Source: Ignavibacteriaceae bacterium
GTDB taxonomy: Bacteria; Bacteroidota; Ignavibacteria; Ignavibacteriales; Ignavibacteriaceae
Length of the DNA stretch: 64,000 nucleotides
NCBI GenBank assembly: GCA_014860115.1
Contig: JACZKK010000166.1
Span: forward strand, 1-64,000
Reading direction: 5' to 3'
The translations under genes and the position numbers were made by a program. This document shows positions 10,448 through 19,937 of the stretch, piece by piece (position 1 is the stretch's first letter; the number at the start of each line of letters is the position of its first letter). The notes beneath the pieces are model-generated. The model did not search any database. It was not told the origin of the DNA and saw only the letters and a program-made list of their open reading frames with translations.

Positions 10448-11794
10448 ATGAAAAGATTACTACTGCTTCTTTTATTCATTGTCTTACTACAGATTCAATT
10501 ATTTGCGCAGGAAAACAATTATTGGAATATTCAGTACGGAACAAGATCAACATTACTTGGCGGTGCAGTAATTGGTAGTGTTTCTGATTTAAGTGCAACA
10601 TTCTATAATCCTGGTGCTATTGCCCTCTTCCCTGATGTTAAGTTTATTTTGAGTGCACAGGTTTATCAATTAGACAATTATAAAATAGTAGATGGAGCTG
10701 CTGAAGGAAAAGATCTTGATTATTCATCAATCGTTCCCTCACCAAACTTTGTTGCATTCGATCTCGCTTTTGATTTTTTGGGAGATGATCGTCTGGCATT
10801 TTCAATATTAACCAGACAGAACGCAAACGTTGAGTTTTCCGCCAGAGTTATTGATTCACTCGAAGTAATCGCATCCTCACCGGGTAAAGAAAGTTTTGCT
10901 GGTGGAATAAATAGTGAAAAAAAATTTAATGATGTCTGGGGAGGTATCACTTACTCTACAAAACTGAGTAAAGTAATTGGTTTAGGATTTACAGGCTATG
11001 TTTCTTACCGAAGCCACAAGGCATCATCAATTACTATTCTTCAGGCATTGCAGTCAAATGGTGAAATAGCCTCTTACTCAAATATTAATAATTACAGATA
11101 TAACAACTGCCGCGCATTACTAAAAGCAGGAATAGGATTCAACCTTAATCCATTAACTCTGGGAGTTACAGTTTCAACTCCAAGTCTGAACATGTTTGGT
11201 TCTGGTTCTGTCGGGACGCATCTATTTGTTTCCGGTATAGATACAAACAGGTTTGAGAGTAATTTTCAGGAAGAAGTTGAATCGGAATTTAATTCCTCTT
11301 GGGCGGTAGGCATAGGCGGTGCATATAGAATTGGAAAGACAATACTGCATCTAAGCGCTGAATGGTATGATGCAATTAATCGGTTTAGTGTTCTTGATAC
11401 TGAACCTTATGAATCTCAAAGTTCTGGAGAAACTTTAACGAATGATTTGTCACACGAAGCAAAGAGTGTAATTAACTTCGGCTTTGGAATGGATTATTTT
11501 GCAACTGACAGTCTTATTTTTTCTTTAAGCGTTACAAGTGATTTCTCAGCCTCTGTAGATAATACAACCACAAATCTTGCGCCTTACGCAGCCTGGGATC
11601 TAATACATATTGCCGGTGGTTCAACATTTAATGTTTGGAAATCAGAACTGACAGTTGGAGTTGTTTACTCATTTGGCTCACAAACGCTTCAAAACAAAAT
11701 TGATATTACACCTGAGGCAGATGAAAGTTCAATTGATCGCCAATCAGAATTTAAATATTCGCAGATCAAAGTATTACTTGGTTTTGAACTCTAA
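10448..11794 (+). CDS. OmpP1/FadL-like outer membrane transport protein
   Basis: GTRSTLLGGAVIGSVSDLSATFYNPGAIAL motif. Confidence 0.7.
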   Translation: MKRLLLLLLFIVLLQIQLFAQENNYWNIQYGTRSTLLGGAVIGSVSDLSATFYNPGAIALFPDVKFILSAQVYQLDNYKIVDGAAEGKDLDYSSIVPSPNFVAFDLAFDFLGDDRLAFSILTRQNANVEFSARVIDSLEVIASSPGKESFAGGINSEKKFNDVWGGITYSTKLSKVIGLGFTGYVSYRSHKASSITILQALQSNGEIASYSNINNYRYNNCRALLKAGIGFNLNPLTLGVTVSTPSLNMFGSGSVGTHLFVSGIDTNRFESNFQEEVESEFNSSWAVGIGGAYRIGKTILHLSAEWYDAINRFSVLDTEPYESQSSGETLTNDLSHEAKSVINFGFGMDYFATDSLIFSLSVTSDFSASVDNTTTNLAPYAAWDLIHIAGGSTFNVWKSELTVGVVYSFGSQTLQNKIDITPEADESSIDRQSEFKYSQIKVLLGFEL

Positions 11795-11900
11795 TAAAGA
11801 AATTAACACTTATTAAATGGTTCATAACTACCGTTAGTTTTTTCTATATTATTTATAGATTTTAATATAAATTTTTATTCTTAGAATTGTTTTTAATAAT

Positions 11901-12794
11901 ATGCTAAAAAAACAACTAATATTTATCTTTCTTGTATCTATCATTTATTCCTGTTCACCAGATTTACCAATAGTACCTCCCATAAACACAACTCCAACAA
12001 ACGAATCCCATCCCGGAAAATTTGTCTGGAGAGATTTGATGACTGATGATGTTTCCGCTGTCAAGAAGTTTTATTCAGAATTATTTGGCTGGACCTTCAT
12101 TGATGTTGGTGAATCAGATAATGATTATACTGTTGTTTTACACCATGGAAAACCTATAGCGGGAATTTTTAGGCTGCGCGATGTAGAAGCGAGGCAAAGA
12201 TATTCTCAGTGGATCAGTTACCTTTCAGTTACTGATATGAATCAGGCTATCAATTATACAAAATCCAGTGGCGGTAGCATTTATCGAGATCCTTTTGAAC
12301 TTCCGAACAGAGGTACCGTTTCTTTTATTTTTGACTCGCAGAATGCTGTGCTGGCATTTGTTAAATCCAGCAGTGGTGATCCTGTAAATCAAGATCCTAT
12401 CTATAACGAATGGTTTTGGACTGAATTATGGACGAACGATGTTCAGAATTCAGTTAACTTTTACACAGAGTTATTTGGATATAACCAAAGGACATTTGAT
12501 ACCAGAGCAGAAAATCAATATCACGTTCTTGAAAAAGAAAACAGACCAAGAGCAGGTATAATCAAAATTCCATTTGAAAATGTTAAGCCGCACTGGATGC
12601 CGTACATTGCAGTTAAAGATCCTGCGGAAATAGTTAAAAAAGTTGACCAGCTTGGTGGTACAGTTTATTTAGGAACTGAAGGTATTGCCGGTAACAACGC
12701 AGCTATCATTGCTGATCCATCTGGTGCTGTTTTCACTGTTCAGAAATGGCCATTAGAAAAAGGTGAATTTAAGGAGATTAAAGATGAAGACTAA
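11901..12794 (+). CDS. VOC family (glyoxalase-like) lipoprotein, two VOC modules
   Basis: Lipobox IIYSC; GKFVWRDLMTDDVSAVKKFYSELFGW plus second FWTELWTNDVQNSVNFYTELFGY module. Confidence 0.85.
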   Translation: MLKKQLIFIFLVSIIYSCSPDLPIVPPINTTPTNESHPGKFVWRDLMTDDVSAVKKFYSELFGWTFIDVGESDNDYTVVLHHGKPIAGIFRLRDVEARQRYSQWISYLSVTDMNQAINYTKSSGGSIYRDPFELPNRGTVSFIFDSQNAVLAFVKSSSGDPVNQDPIYNEWFWTELWTNDVQNSVNFYTELFGYNQRTFDTRAENQYHVLEKENRPRAGIIKIPFENVKPHWMPYIAVKDPAEIVKKVDQLGGTVYLGTEGIAGNNAAIIADPSGAVFTVQKWPLEKGEFKEIKDED

Positions 12795-12963
12795 AATTAA
12801 ATTATTAATACTGAGTCTTACCTTATTGCTGATACTTTTACTATCAGGTTGTGGTACAGGGCAAGTTAGCATTGGTGTTGGAGTATATGTTCCCGGAGCA
12901 TGGGGTGGTCCATACGGCGCTGGTTATTATCCGCCAGTCGGAGTTGGATATCCCTTATATTAA
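12784..12963 (+). CDS. small Gly/Pro/Tyr-rich lipoprotein
   Basis: 59 aa, lipobox LLLSGC; ATG overlaps preceding stop region. Confidence 0.5.
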   Translation: MKTKIKLLILSLTLLLILLLSGCGTGQVSIGVGVYVPGAWGGPYGAGYYPPVGVGYPLY

Positions 12964-13017
12964 AATTTTAATAATACATTTTACATTATTTAAACACATT
13001 TAAATCGGAATAGATAA

Positions 13018-13653
13018 ATGAAAAAAACACCTATCCTCTTGATCTCTCTATTAACTTTTTTAACAGTTCTTTTCTTTTCTTGTTCAACAACCAAAACCAG
13101 CATTATAGGTGAATGGCAGGACGATACTTATCAAAAAGGAAATCTTCAAAAAGTTCTTGTCCTCGGGATTGTGAACAAGGAAAAACCTCTGCTCAGAAGA
13201 AACTTTGAGGACGGAATGGCAAGAGCTTTTAATGATGGTGGAATTTCAGCTGTGGTGTCAATGGATCATATGCCCTACGATGTTGCTGTTGATTCAACAT
13301 CATTTGAAAAATATTTTAAAGAATTGGATGTAGATGCCGTTGTGGTTTCCAGACTGGTTGCCGTAGATGCTGACCGCGATTACAAAGCCGGATATCTTTA
13401 TACCATTCCATACAACTCTTATTATGGATTTTACGGTTATTATTATGCGGGAATTTCATATGCTAACAGCGCTGGTTATCTTTCACAAAATGTAGTCGTT
13501 GTTCTTGAAACGAACATTTATGAAACAACAAACAAAAAATTAATCTGGAGCGGTGTTTCAGAAACTGTTGAACCTGATAAAGCTTCTGATGTGATTAATT
13601 CTTTTGGCAGCGAACTTGTCAGTAGGCTCAAAACCGAAGGTTACTTTAAATAA
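13018..13653 (+). CDS. DUF4136-like lipoprotein
   Basis: Lipobox FFSC; KLIWSGVSETVEPDKASDVINSFGSELVSRLKTEG C-terminus. Confidence 0.6.
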   Translation: MKKTPILLISLLTFLTVLFFSCSTTKTSIIGEWQDDTYQKGNLQKVLVLGIVNKEKPLLRRNFEDGMARAFNDGGISAVVSMDHMPYDVAVDSTSFEKYFKELDVDAVVVSRLVAVDADRDYKAGYLYTIPYNSYYGFYGYYYAGISYANSAGYLSQNVVVVLETNIYETTNKKLIWSGVSETVEPDKASDVINSFGSELVSRLKTEGYFK

Positions 13654-14495
13654 TGTTAGTTAAGTTCTACGGAACCCGAGGTTCTGTTCCTGTCTGCAGT
13701 CCTGATTTTCAGGAGTTTGGTGGAAATACAACCTGTATTCAAGTTAGAGATAAAGAATCAAAAAATATTGCTGTACTTGATGCGGGTACAGGTATAAGAG
13801 AATTAGGAAAAGATTTAATTAAAAGCAGACATAAACAGGATGAAATATTTATTGCGTTCACTCATTTTCACTGGGATCATATCCAGGGATTTCCTTTTTT
13901 TGAACCTGCCTTTGACAAAAAGCAAAAGATCAATTTACTTGCATTAGGTTGGGGAGAGCGAATCACTTGCCTAAAAGATATTTTCAAAACTCAGATGCAA
14001 AAAGAATTCTTTCCTGTTCAACTTGAAAAAATGGGTGCTAAGTTCAAATTTATGTTGCTGAGTGAAACTAAAAAAGTATTCAGAACTCAGACAAAAAATC
14101 CAAAACCAGTGGTTGTTAAAACGAATAAACATAAGCATCCCGGTGGTGCTTACGGATACAGAATTGAACTCGGCGGCAAAGTAATGGTATTTTGCACCGA
14201 TATTGAACATGGAAACTCTATTGATAAGAATGTAGTTAGGCTGGCAGAGAATGCTGATCTGTTAATCCACGATGCTCAGTTCACTGATGAAGAGCAGAAA
14301 AATAAAACTGGTTGGGGTCACAGCAGTTACAGCCAGGCTATTGAAGTTGCTGAAATGGCTAATGTCAAAATGCTCGCCCTTACTCATCATGATCCAGATC
14401 ACGATGATGCATTCTTAAGAAAAATGGAGAAAAAGTGTAAGCAAAGATTTAATAATAGCTTCCTTGCAAGGGAGAAAATGGAAATTGAGCTGTAG
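13653..14495 (+). CDS. MBL-fold metallo-hydrolase
   Basis: FYGTRGSVPVCSPDFQEFGGNTTCI and THFHWDHIQG motifs; TAATG overlap with upstream gene. Confidence 0.9.
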   Translation: MLVKFYGTRGSVPVCSPDFQEFGGNTTCIQVRDKESKNIAVLDAGTGIRELGKDLIKSRHKQDEIFIAFTHFHWDHIQGFPFFEPAFDKKQKINLLALGWGERITCLKDIFKTQMQKEFFPVQLEKMGAKFKFMLLSETKKVFRTQTKNPKPVVVKTNKHKHPGGAYGYRIELGGKVMVFCTDIEHGNSIDKNVVRLAENADLLIHDAQFTDEEQKNKTGWGHSSYSQAIEVAEMANVKMLALTHHDPDHDDAFLRKMEKKCKQRFNNSFLAREKMEIEL

Positions 14496-14529
14496 ATAAA
14501 ATAACTTAAATAATAATTAGGAATCATAA

Positions 14530-15165
14530 ATGAAAAATTATTTACTTGTCGCGATCTGTTTTTTAGTTCTGAATATTACTTCGTTTGCTCAAAATGGGTA
14601 TGGAACGGAGCTCACAGGAAACGTGGTAATCCCAATTGGTAAAAACGCAGAATACTATAATATCGGTTTTGGAGGGTTGGTCGGTTTCTACTACGATGTT
14701 GCAGATAATTTCAGGATGGCTTTAGTGCTTGGCTACCTGCGTTCAAGTGTTAATGAAAGCAAAGTAAATGAAATATATGCGAGCGGTGGACAGGAGGCTA
14801 ACATTACTGGAGGAGTTGGTGTTATTCCGGCATTAATAAGTATAAGATTCATATCGCCAGGACCCGGTATGAGGCTCTATGGGCTGCTGGAAGGTGGTTT
14901 ATATTCTTATAAGACAAGCTTCAGTGGAACTTATGGCGGCGGTGCACCGGTCGATGAGTCAGAATTCAGAAGTGAAGCCGGACTTGCTTTCGGTGGCGGA
15001 GTTCTATTTCCTTTAAATAAGGAATTATCATTGGATGTGAATATTCGTTATCACTGGGTGAATGATTCCGAATATATTGATTATGAAGGCACCTCAATTG
15101 CAAACAGCAGAATGCTAACATTGGGTGTTGGAGTGAACTGGTTTTTCGCTTTACCTAACCAATGA
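14530..15165 (+). CDS. outer membrane beta-barrel protein
   Basis: Signal peptide; Gly/aromatic-rich strands. Confidence 0.6.
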   Translation: MKNYLLVAICFLVLNITSFAQNGYGTELTGNVVIPIGKNAEYYNIGFGGLVGFYYDVADNFRMALVLGYLRSSVNESKVNEIYASGGQEANITGGVGVIPALISIRFISPGPGMRLYGLLEGGLYSYKTSFSGTYGGGAPVDESEFRSEAGLAFGGGVLFPLNKELSLDVNIRYHWVNDSEYIDYEGTSIANSRMLTLGVGVNWFFALPNQ

Positions 15166-15212
15166 TTAAATTAATTCAACAAAAAAAATCATCTAAAAAA
15201 TAAATTAGGAGT

Positions 15213-15755
15213 ATGAACGTGATTAAATATTTTTTCCTAGCAATAATAGTTCTCGGATTCTTAGCTGGATGTTCCTCTGTTTCTGTGACGAATGACTACG
15301 ATCCCGCAGCAGATTTTTCAGCTTATAGTACGTTCAGCATTTACGATGGAGTTATCAAAGATAGTGAACTTGAAAATGTACCTTTAGCAAAGAAAAGAGT
15401 GCTTGAAGCTATCAACAATGAAATGCTCACGAAAGGATTAACCGAAGCCGAAACCGCTATTGCCGACTTGATAATCTATGCTCATGGCGGCACAACAGAA
15501 AAAATGAATGTCAACGATTATGGATATGGCTATGGCGGTTGGTGGGGACCTAGTCCTTATGGAAGAGACATTGATGTTTCTTATTACACGCAGGCTTCAC
15601 TCATAATTGATTTTGTTGATAACTCAAAAAAGGAATTAGTGTGGCGTGGAATCGGTAGTGCAGCATTACAGGATAGAGGTACACCGGAGGAAAGACAGCA
15701 ATTTATTGATGAGGCAGTAGCACAAATTCTGAATCAATATCCTCCAGTTGAATAA
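15213..15755 (+). CDS. DUF4136 domain lipoprotein
   Basis: Lipobox LAGC; VTNDYDPAADFSAYSTFSIYDG signature. Confidence 0.85.
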   Translation: MNVIKYFFLAIIVLGFLAGCSSVSVTNDYDPAADFSAYSTFSIYDGVIKDSELENVPLAKKRVLEAINNEMLTKGLTEAETAIADLIIYAHGGTTEKMNVNDYGYGYGGWWGPSPYGRDIDVSYYTQASLIIDFVDNSKKELVWRGIGSAALQDRGTPEERQQFIDEAVAQILNQYPPVE

Positions 15756-15776
15756 GACTTAATACATACAAATCAG

Positions 15777-15803
15777 GCTGCTCACCCCTTGAGCAGCTTT
15801 TTT
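15777..15803 (+). terminator. rho-independent terminator
   Basis: GCTGCTCA-CCCCT-TGAGCAGC followed by T6. Confidence 0.85.
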
Positions 15804-15922
15804 ATTTACCTCAACTATTTACAAGCCAAATTCGACTCTGCATTTTTCATCCCGGAGTCGATTTAGCTTACATATAATCTTCAGAATTCTTATCTTTGAA
15901 AAAAGAATAATAATAGGAAAAA

Positions 15923-17566
15923 ATGATGCACTTTTATTCAAAATCGTATAACTTCTTACTTTTATCTCCCCTACTAATAGCTCAAAACTTCGTTAAAGAT
16001 AACACAATAATCATTTGGGAAAACTTTAGATTATTTCCAAGTAACGTTAGCCAAACGGAAGTGTTTATCGTAACTCATCCTTCAAATCCAGACATTATGT
16101 TTGCTTCTGCAAATACAATAATCTTTAATCCATTTTTTGTTAGCGAAGGAATTTATGTTACTTCAAATGGAGGAAACAGTTGGTATGGTTCCGATACTTG
16201 TAAAGGTGCACCTATTACTCTGCACGGCGGAGATCCAGGAATAACAATCAACAAAGATGGAACTTTTATTCTTACAAGACGCGGATTTTCTCCCGGTTTA
16301 TATTCTCATTACTCAACTGATTTTGGAATAAGTTGGTCAAATCAAAAAACAATTACCAACGATGATCTTGAACGAGCTACAATGACATCAGATGTTCATC
16401 CTTCCAGTCCATTCTATGGAAGAAGCTATGCAGCCTGGGTTAAATTTACCTCAAATTATCCAATTAATTTTGCCTTCACCGACGACGGAGGTGTAAACTG
16501 GTCTGCTCCTGTTCAAATTAATAATCCTTCGCCGCGAGGTGCCGGTGGTGATATTACAATGGGACCAAACGGTAAAGTGTATGTCTGCTGGGCTCGTGTC
16601 ACGCCAGTTTCGCCTTTTACTGAGGATTATGTCGGCGTTGCCTCATCAACTAATGGTGGAAGTACCTGGCAGGTAACTGAAAACGCTTTTGATATGAACG
16701 GGATAAATGGTCTCTTTCCGCAAAAAGGAAATATCAGGGTTAATGGCTTGCCTGATATCGCTGTTGATACAACCGTTGGACCAAGGAATGGATGGATTTA
16801 CATTATAACTACTCAAAAAAATTTAGCACCTGCAGGAAGCGATCCTGATGTAATACTGAATCGTTCAACTGATGGGGGACAAACATGGTCAACAGGAATA
16901 AGGGTTAACCAGGACCCTGTAAACAATGGAAAAATCCAATACTTCCCTGCTGTTCACGTAGATAAGCAAGGTGGATTGAATGTTATTTTCTATGATGATA
17001 GAAATACAACTTCCGATTCTTCTGGTGTTTTCTTAGCTCGCTCAGAGAATGGAGGAGATAACTGGCGAGAATTTGAAATCAGCGATAAGAATTTCAAACC
17101 ACTTCCAATTGGTGGATTAGGACAGGGTTACCAGGGAGATAATATTTCTATTACATCATCAAATAGTTCACTTTGGCCGGTGTGGATGGATAACAGAACT
17201 GGTGTCTATCAAATTTGGTCAGCTCGAATAGAACTTTCATCTGTCAATGTTGAGCAAACTACTGGGATAATTTCTGATTTCAGATTAGAACAGAATTACC
17301 CGAATCCATTTAATCCCGGCACAAATATCCGATTTCGGATTTCTGATTTCGGATTTGTAACACTAAAAGTCTTTGATGTACTGGGTAATGAGGTTGCTAT
17401 ATTGGTTAACGAAGATAAACAACCTGGAACCTATGAAGTAAATTTTTCCACCAAAGGCGAATCCGCCTCCAGCGGAAATGCTTACGGATTACCAAGCGGA
17501 ATTTATTTTTATAAACTACAGGCAGGTTCATTTGTAGATACAAAGAAAATGATCTTACTTAGATAA
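15923..17566 (+). CDS. sialidase/BNR-repeat-like exported protein with T9SS C-terminal signal
   Basis: Repeated STNGGSTW/STDGGQTW Asp-box motifs; QNYPNPFNPGTNIRF...KKMILLR. Confidence 0.8.
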   Translation: MMHFYSKSYNFLLLSPLLIAQNFVKDNTIIIWENFRLFPSNVSQTEVFIVTHPSNPDIMFASANTIIFNPFFVSEGIYVTSNGGNSWYGSDTCKGAPITLHGGDPGITINKDGTFILTRRGFSPGLYSHYSTDFGISWSNQKTITNDDLERATMTSDVHPSSPFYGRSYAAWVKFTSNYPINFAFTDDGGVNWSAPVQINNPSPRGAGGDITMGPNGKVYVCWARVTPVSPFTEDYVGVASSTNGGSTWQVTENAFDMNGINGLFPQKGNIRVNGLPDIAVDTTVGPRNGWIYIITTQKNLAPAGSDPDVILNRSTDGGQTWSTGIRVNQDPVNNGKIQYFPAVHVDKQGGLNVIFYDDRNTTSDSSGVFLARSENGGDNWREFEISDKNFKPLPIGGLGQGYQGDNISITSSNSSLWPVWMDNRTGVYQIWSARIELSSVNVEQTTGIISDFRLEQNYPNPFNPGTNIRFRISDFGFVTLKVFDVLGNEVAILVNEDKQPGTYEVNFSTKGESASSGNAYGLPSGIYFYKLQAGSFVDTKKMILLR

Positions 17567-17619
17567 GTCACCTAGAACAAGTTTAAATCGATCGGAAAAA
17601 TATTTGTAGATACTACTAA

Positions 17620-18927
17620 CTACTTTAGCAGCATCATTTTTCTCGTCTCCAGTTTCCCATAAACATTCAGTTGGAAATAATAGACACCACTAGGCTCATT
17701 CTCAGCATTCCACACTACACTATGATTACCATTCGATTTATAATCTTCTAAAAGTGTAGTGATTCGTGTTCCCAGAACATTATAAATATTTAATGATACT
17801 TGCCCTGGTTCCGACAAATTAAAGCTGATTGTAGTTGCTGGATTAAAAGGATTTGGAAAGTTTTGGTAAAGAATAAAATCTTTAACTATTGTTGAGAACT
17901 CCTCACTAACAAAGTCTGGAGGTTGATATCTATACTTAGCGATCACTCCCTCCTCACCAACTGCATAACCTATGAGAGAATCTGTAAATTGTATGTCATA
18001 TAATTTCGAGCTGTCGGGGGTTGGATAGGAAAGCCAGTTAACTCCATAGTCGAAAGTAGCAACAAAAGTTTCAGATTGAGGAACAACAGCCCATCCCTCA
18101 TTCTCAGTTCTGAAAGAAAGTGCTAATGCCTGACCGAACACTCCAATTTCTTCATAACTCCAGGAGATTCCGGCATCAGTTGAATGCATTATCCCGACAC
18201 CGAATAAATCCGGGTCACCACCAATAGCCATAACATGAAGTGAATCGAAGAAATGAATATCCCAAACTTCATCGGCAGGCGAATATTGAGCGTCTAGCGG
18301 AGCCCAACTTTCTCCTCCGTTAGTCGTTCTCCAGATAACTCCAGCAATATCAAAACGACCGCCGCATGCGAATCCGTATAATTGATTAAAAAACTTAAAA
18401 TCTATAACAGGGAAATGCGAAAATATTCCAGAGTCAATATTTGCAGGCTCCCAGTTTAAGCCGCCATCTGTTGTTTTCAGAAATTGTCCCGGCACACCAC
18501 CTGCAAATCCTTTCAGAGTATCTAAAAAATAAATTCCTCTTAAAAAAATATTTTCGTCTCTGTATTGCTCAATACTCCAGTTCTCACCACCATCAGTAGT
18601 TTTAAGAATTTCCGTCCCATAGAACGAATTATCACCAGAACCTGCATCCGCCCAGGCTAATGCCCAGGCTCTGTAATCATCAAGAAAAAATAATCTCATT
18701 ATTTTACTATTTGTATTGGTCTGTTGCTGAATCCAATTCAAGCCACCGTCACTTGTAAAAAATATCGAACCAGAATCTCCCCCAACCCATCCGGTTAAGC
18801 TATCGGAAAAATGTAATGTTCTCAGGAAGTTATCTGTCGGACTTTGGATTCGTTCCCAAAAGTTCTGACCAGATGAAATGTTAGTGAGAAATAAAAGTAA
18901 TAATCCAAGAGTAATTTTTTTTAGCAT
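17620..18927 (-). CDS. YCF48/BNR-like beta-propeller with T9SS C-terminal signal
   Basis: TTDGGLNW repeats; QNFPNPFNPATTISFNL...RKMMLLK. Confidence 0.8.
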   Translation of the reverse strand: MLKKITLGLLLLFLTNISSGQNFWERIQSPTDNFLRTLHFSDSLTGWVGGDSGSIFFTSDGGLNWIQQQTNTNSKIMRLFFLDDYRAWALAWADAGSGDNSFYGTEILKTTDGGENWSIEQYRDENIFLRGIYFLDTLKGFAGGVPGQFLKTTDGGLNWEPANIDSGIFSHFPVIDFKFFNQLYGFACGGRFDIAGVIWRTTNGGESWAPLDAQYSPADEVWDIHFFDSLHVMAIGGDPDLFGVGIMHSTDAGISWSYEEIGVFGQALALSFRTENEGWAVVPQSETFVATFDYGVNWLSYPTPDSSKLYDIQFTDSLIGYAVGEEGVIAKYRYQPPDFVSEEFSTIVKDFILYQNFPNPFNPATTISFNLSEPGQVSLNIYNVLGTRITTLLEDYKSNGNHSVVWNAENEPSGVYYFQLNVYGKLETRKMMLLK

Positions 18928-19102
18928 AATTGTAACTATTTAAAAATTTTCACTAAAAAGATAATAAATAATAGGATAAAATGATTCGTATTAATGAATC
19001 TCGGTATCTCTAGTAAACCGGAGTAAAATTTCAACCAATAAAATAAGCACCTGAATGAGTATATTTGCAACAATTATTTATTAACATAATTATGGAAAAA
19101 AG

Positions 19103-19804
19103 ATGAAAGTATTATCCCTTATTTTAGTTTATTTTATGATCTTAATTGGATGTGCAGGCGAAGATAAACAGGAGTTGACCGAACAAGAAGCAATGAAGAG
19201 CGAGCCTCATATTGCTAAAGTTATTGATAAAATTCCTGCTAAAGGTTATACATACTTGCAAGTGACTGAAAATAAAGAGGATTTCTGGATTGCAGTACCA
19301 ACTATGGAAATTGAAATTGGTGAAACTGTTTATTTCTCAAGATATATGGTAATAGAAGAATTTAAGAGTGATAATATTGACAAATCATTTGACGAAATTT
19401 TATTTGTCGAAGATGCCCGTAAATCTCCTACACCCGATGAAATGAAGAAAATTCATTCCGGTGTCCTCTCTGGTGAAAAACAAGAAATCAAAATTGAACC
19501 TTTGAGTGATGGCAAAACTATTAAACAGATTTATAGTGACAAATCAACACTAAATGGAGAAATGGTAAAAGTGAAGGGCAAAGTTGTTAAGTTCAACAAG
19601 CAGATAATGAAACGAAACTGGATACATATTCAAGACGGAACCGGAAGCGAAAATGAATTTGATCTTGTTATAACTTCAGATCAGGAAGTTCAGGTTGGTG
19701 AAATTATTACAGCAGAAGGAAAAGTTGTCGTTGATAAAGATTTTGGTGCAGGATATTTCTTCCCGGTATTGATTGAAGACGCAAAATTTGAGAAAGAATT
19801 ATAA
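19103..19804 (+). CDS. lipoprotein with OB-fold-like C-terminal region
   Basis: Lipobox LIGC; GEMVKVKGKVVKFNKQIMKRNWIHIQDGTG OB-fold-like segment. Confidence 0.55.
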   Translation: MKVLSLILVYFMILIGCAGEDKQELTEQEAMKSEPHIAKVIDKIPAKGYTYLQVTENKEDFWIAVPTMEIEIGETVYFSRYMVIEEFKSDNIDKSFDEILFVEDARKSPTPDEMKKIHSGVLSGEKQEIKIEPLSDGKTIKQIYSDKSTLNGEMVKVKGKVVKFNKQIMKRNWIHIQDGTGSENEFDLVITSDQEVQVGEIITAEGKVVVDKDFGAGYFFPVLIEDAKFEKEL

Positions 19805-19852
19805 GAGTAATTATATTCTACTCACTCACGTTACGTAGTACTGAGATAAATT

Positions 19853-19930
19853 AGTCATTCTGGCTTGTCTAGAATCTGAAAGAATTCAATAAACATAGAT
19901 TCCAGAGTGGTTTCACTCACTGGAATGCAC
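19853..19930. repeat. degenerate dispersed inverted repeat
   Basis: GTCATTCTGGCTTGTCTAGAATCT...AGATTCCAGAG...CTGGAATG; imperfect palindrome. Confidence 0.45.
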
Positions 19931-19937
19931 CGATCCG

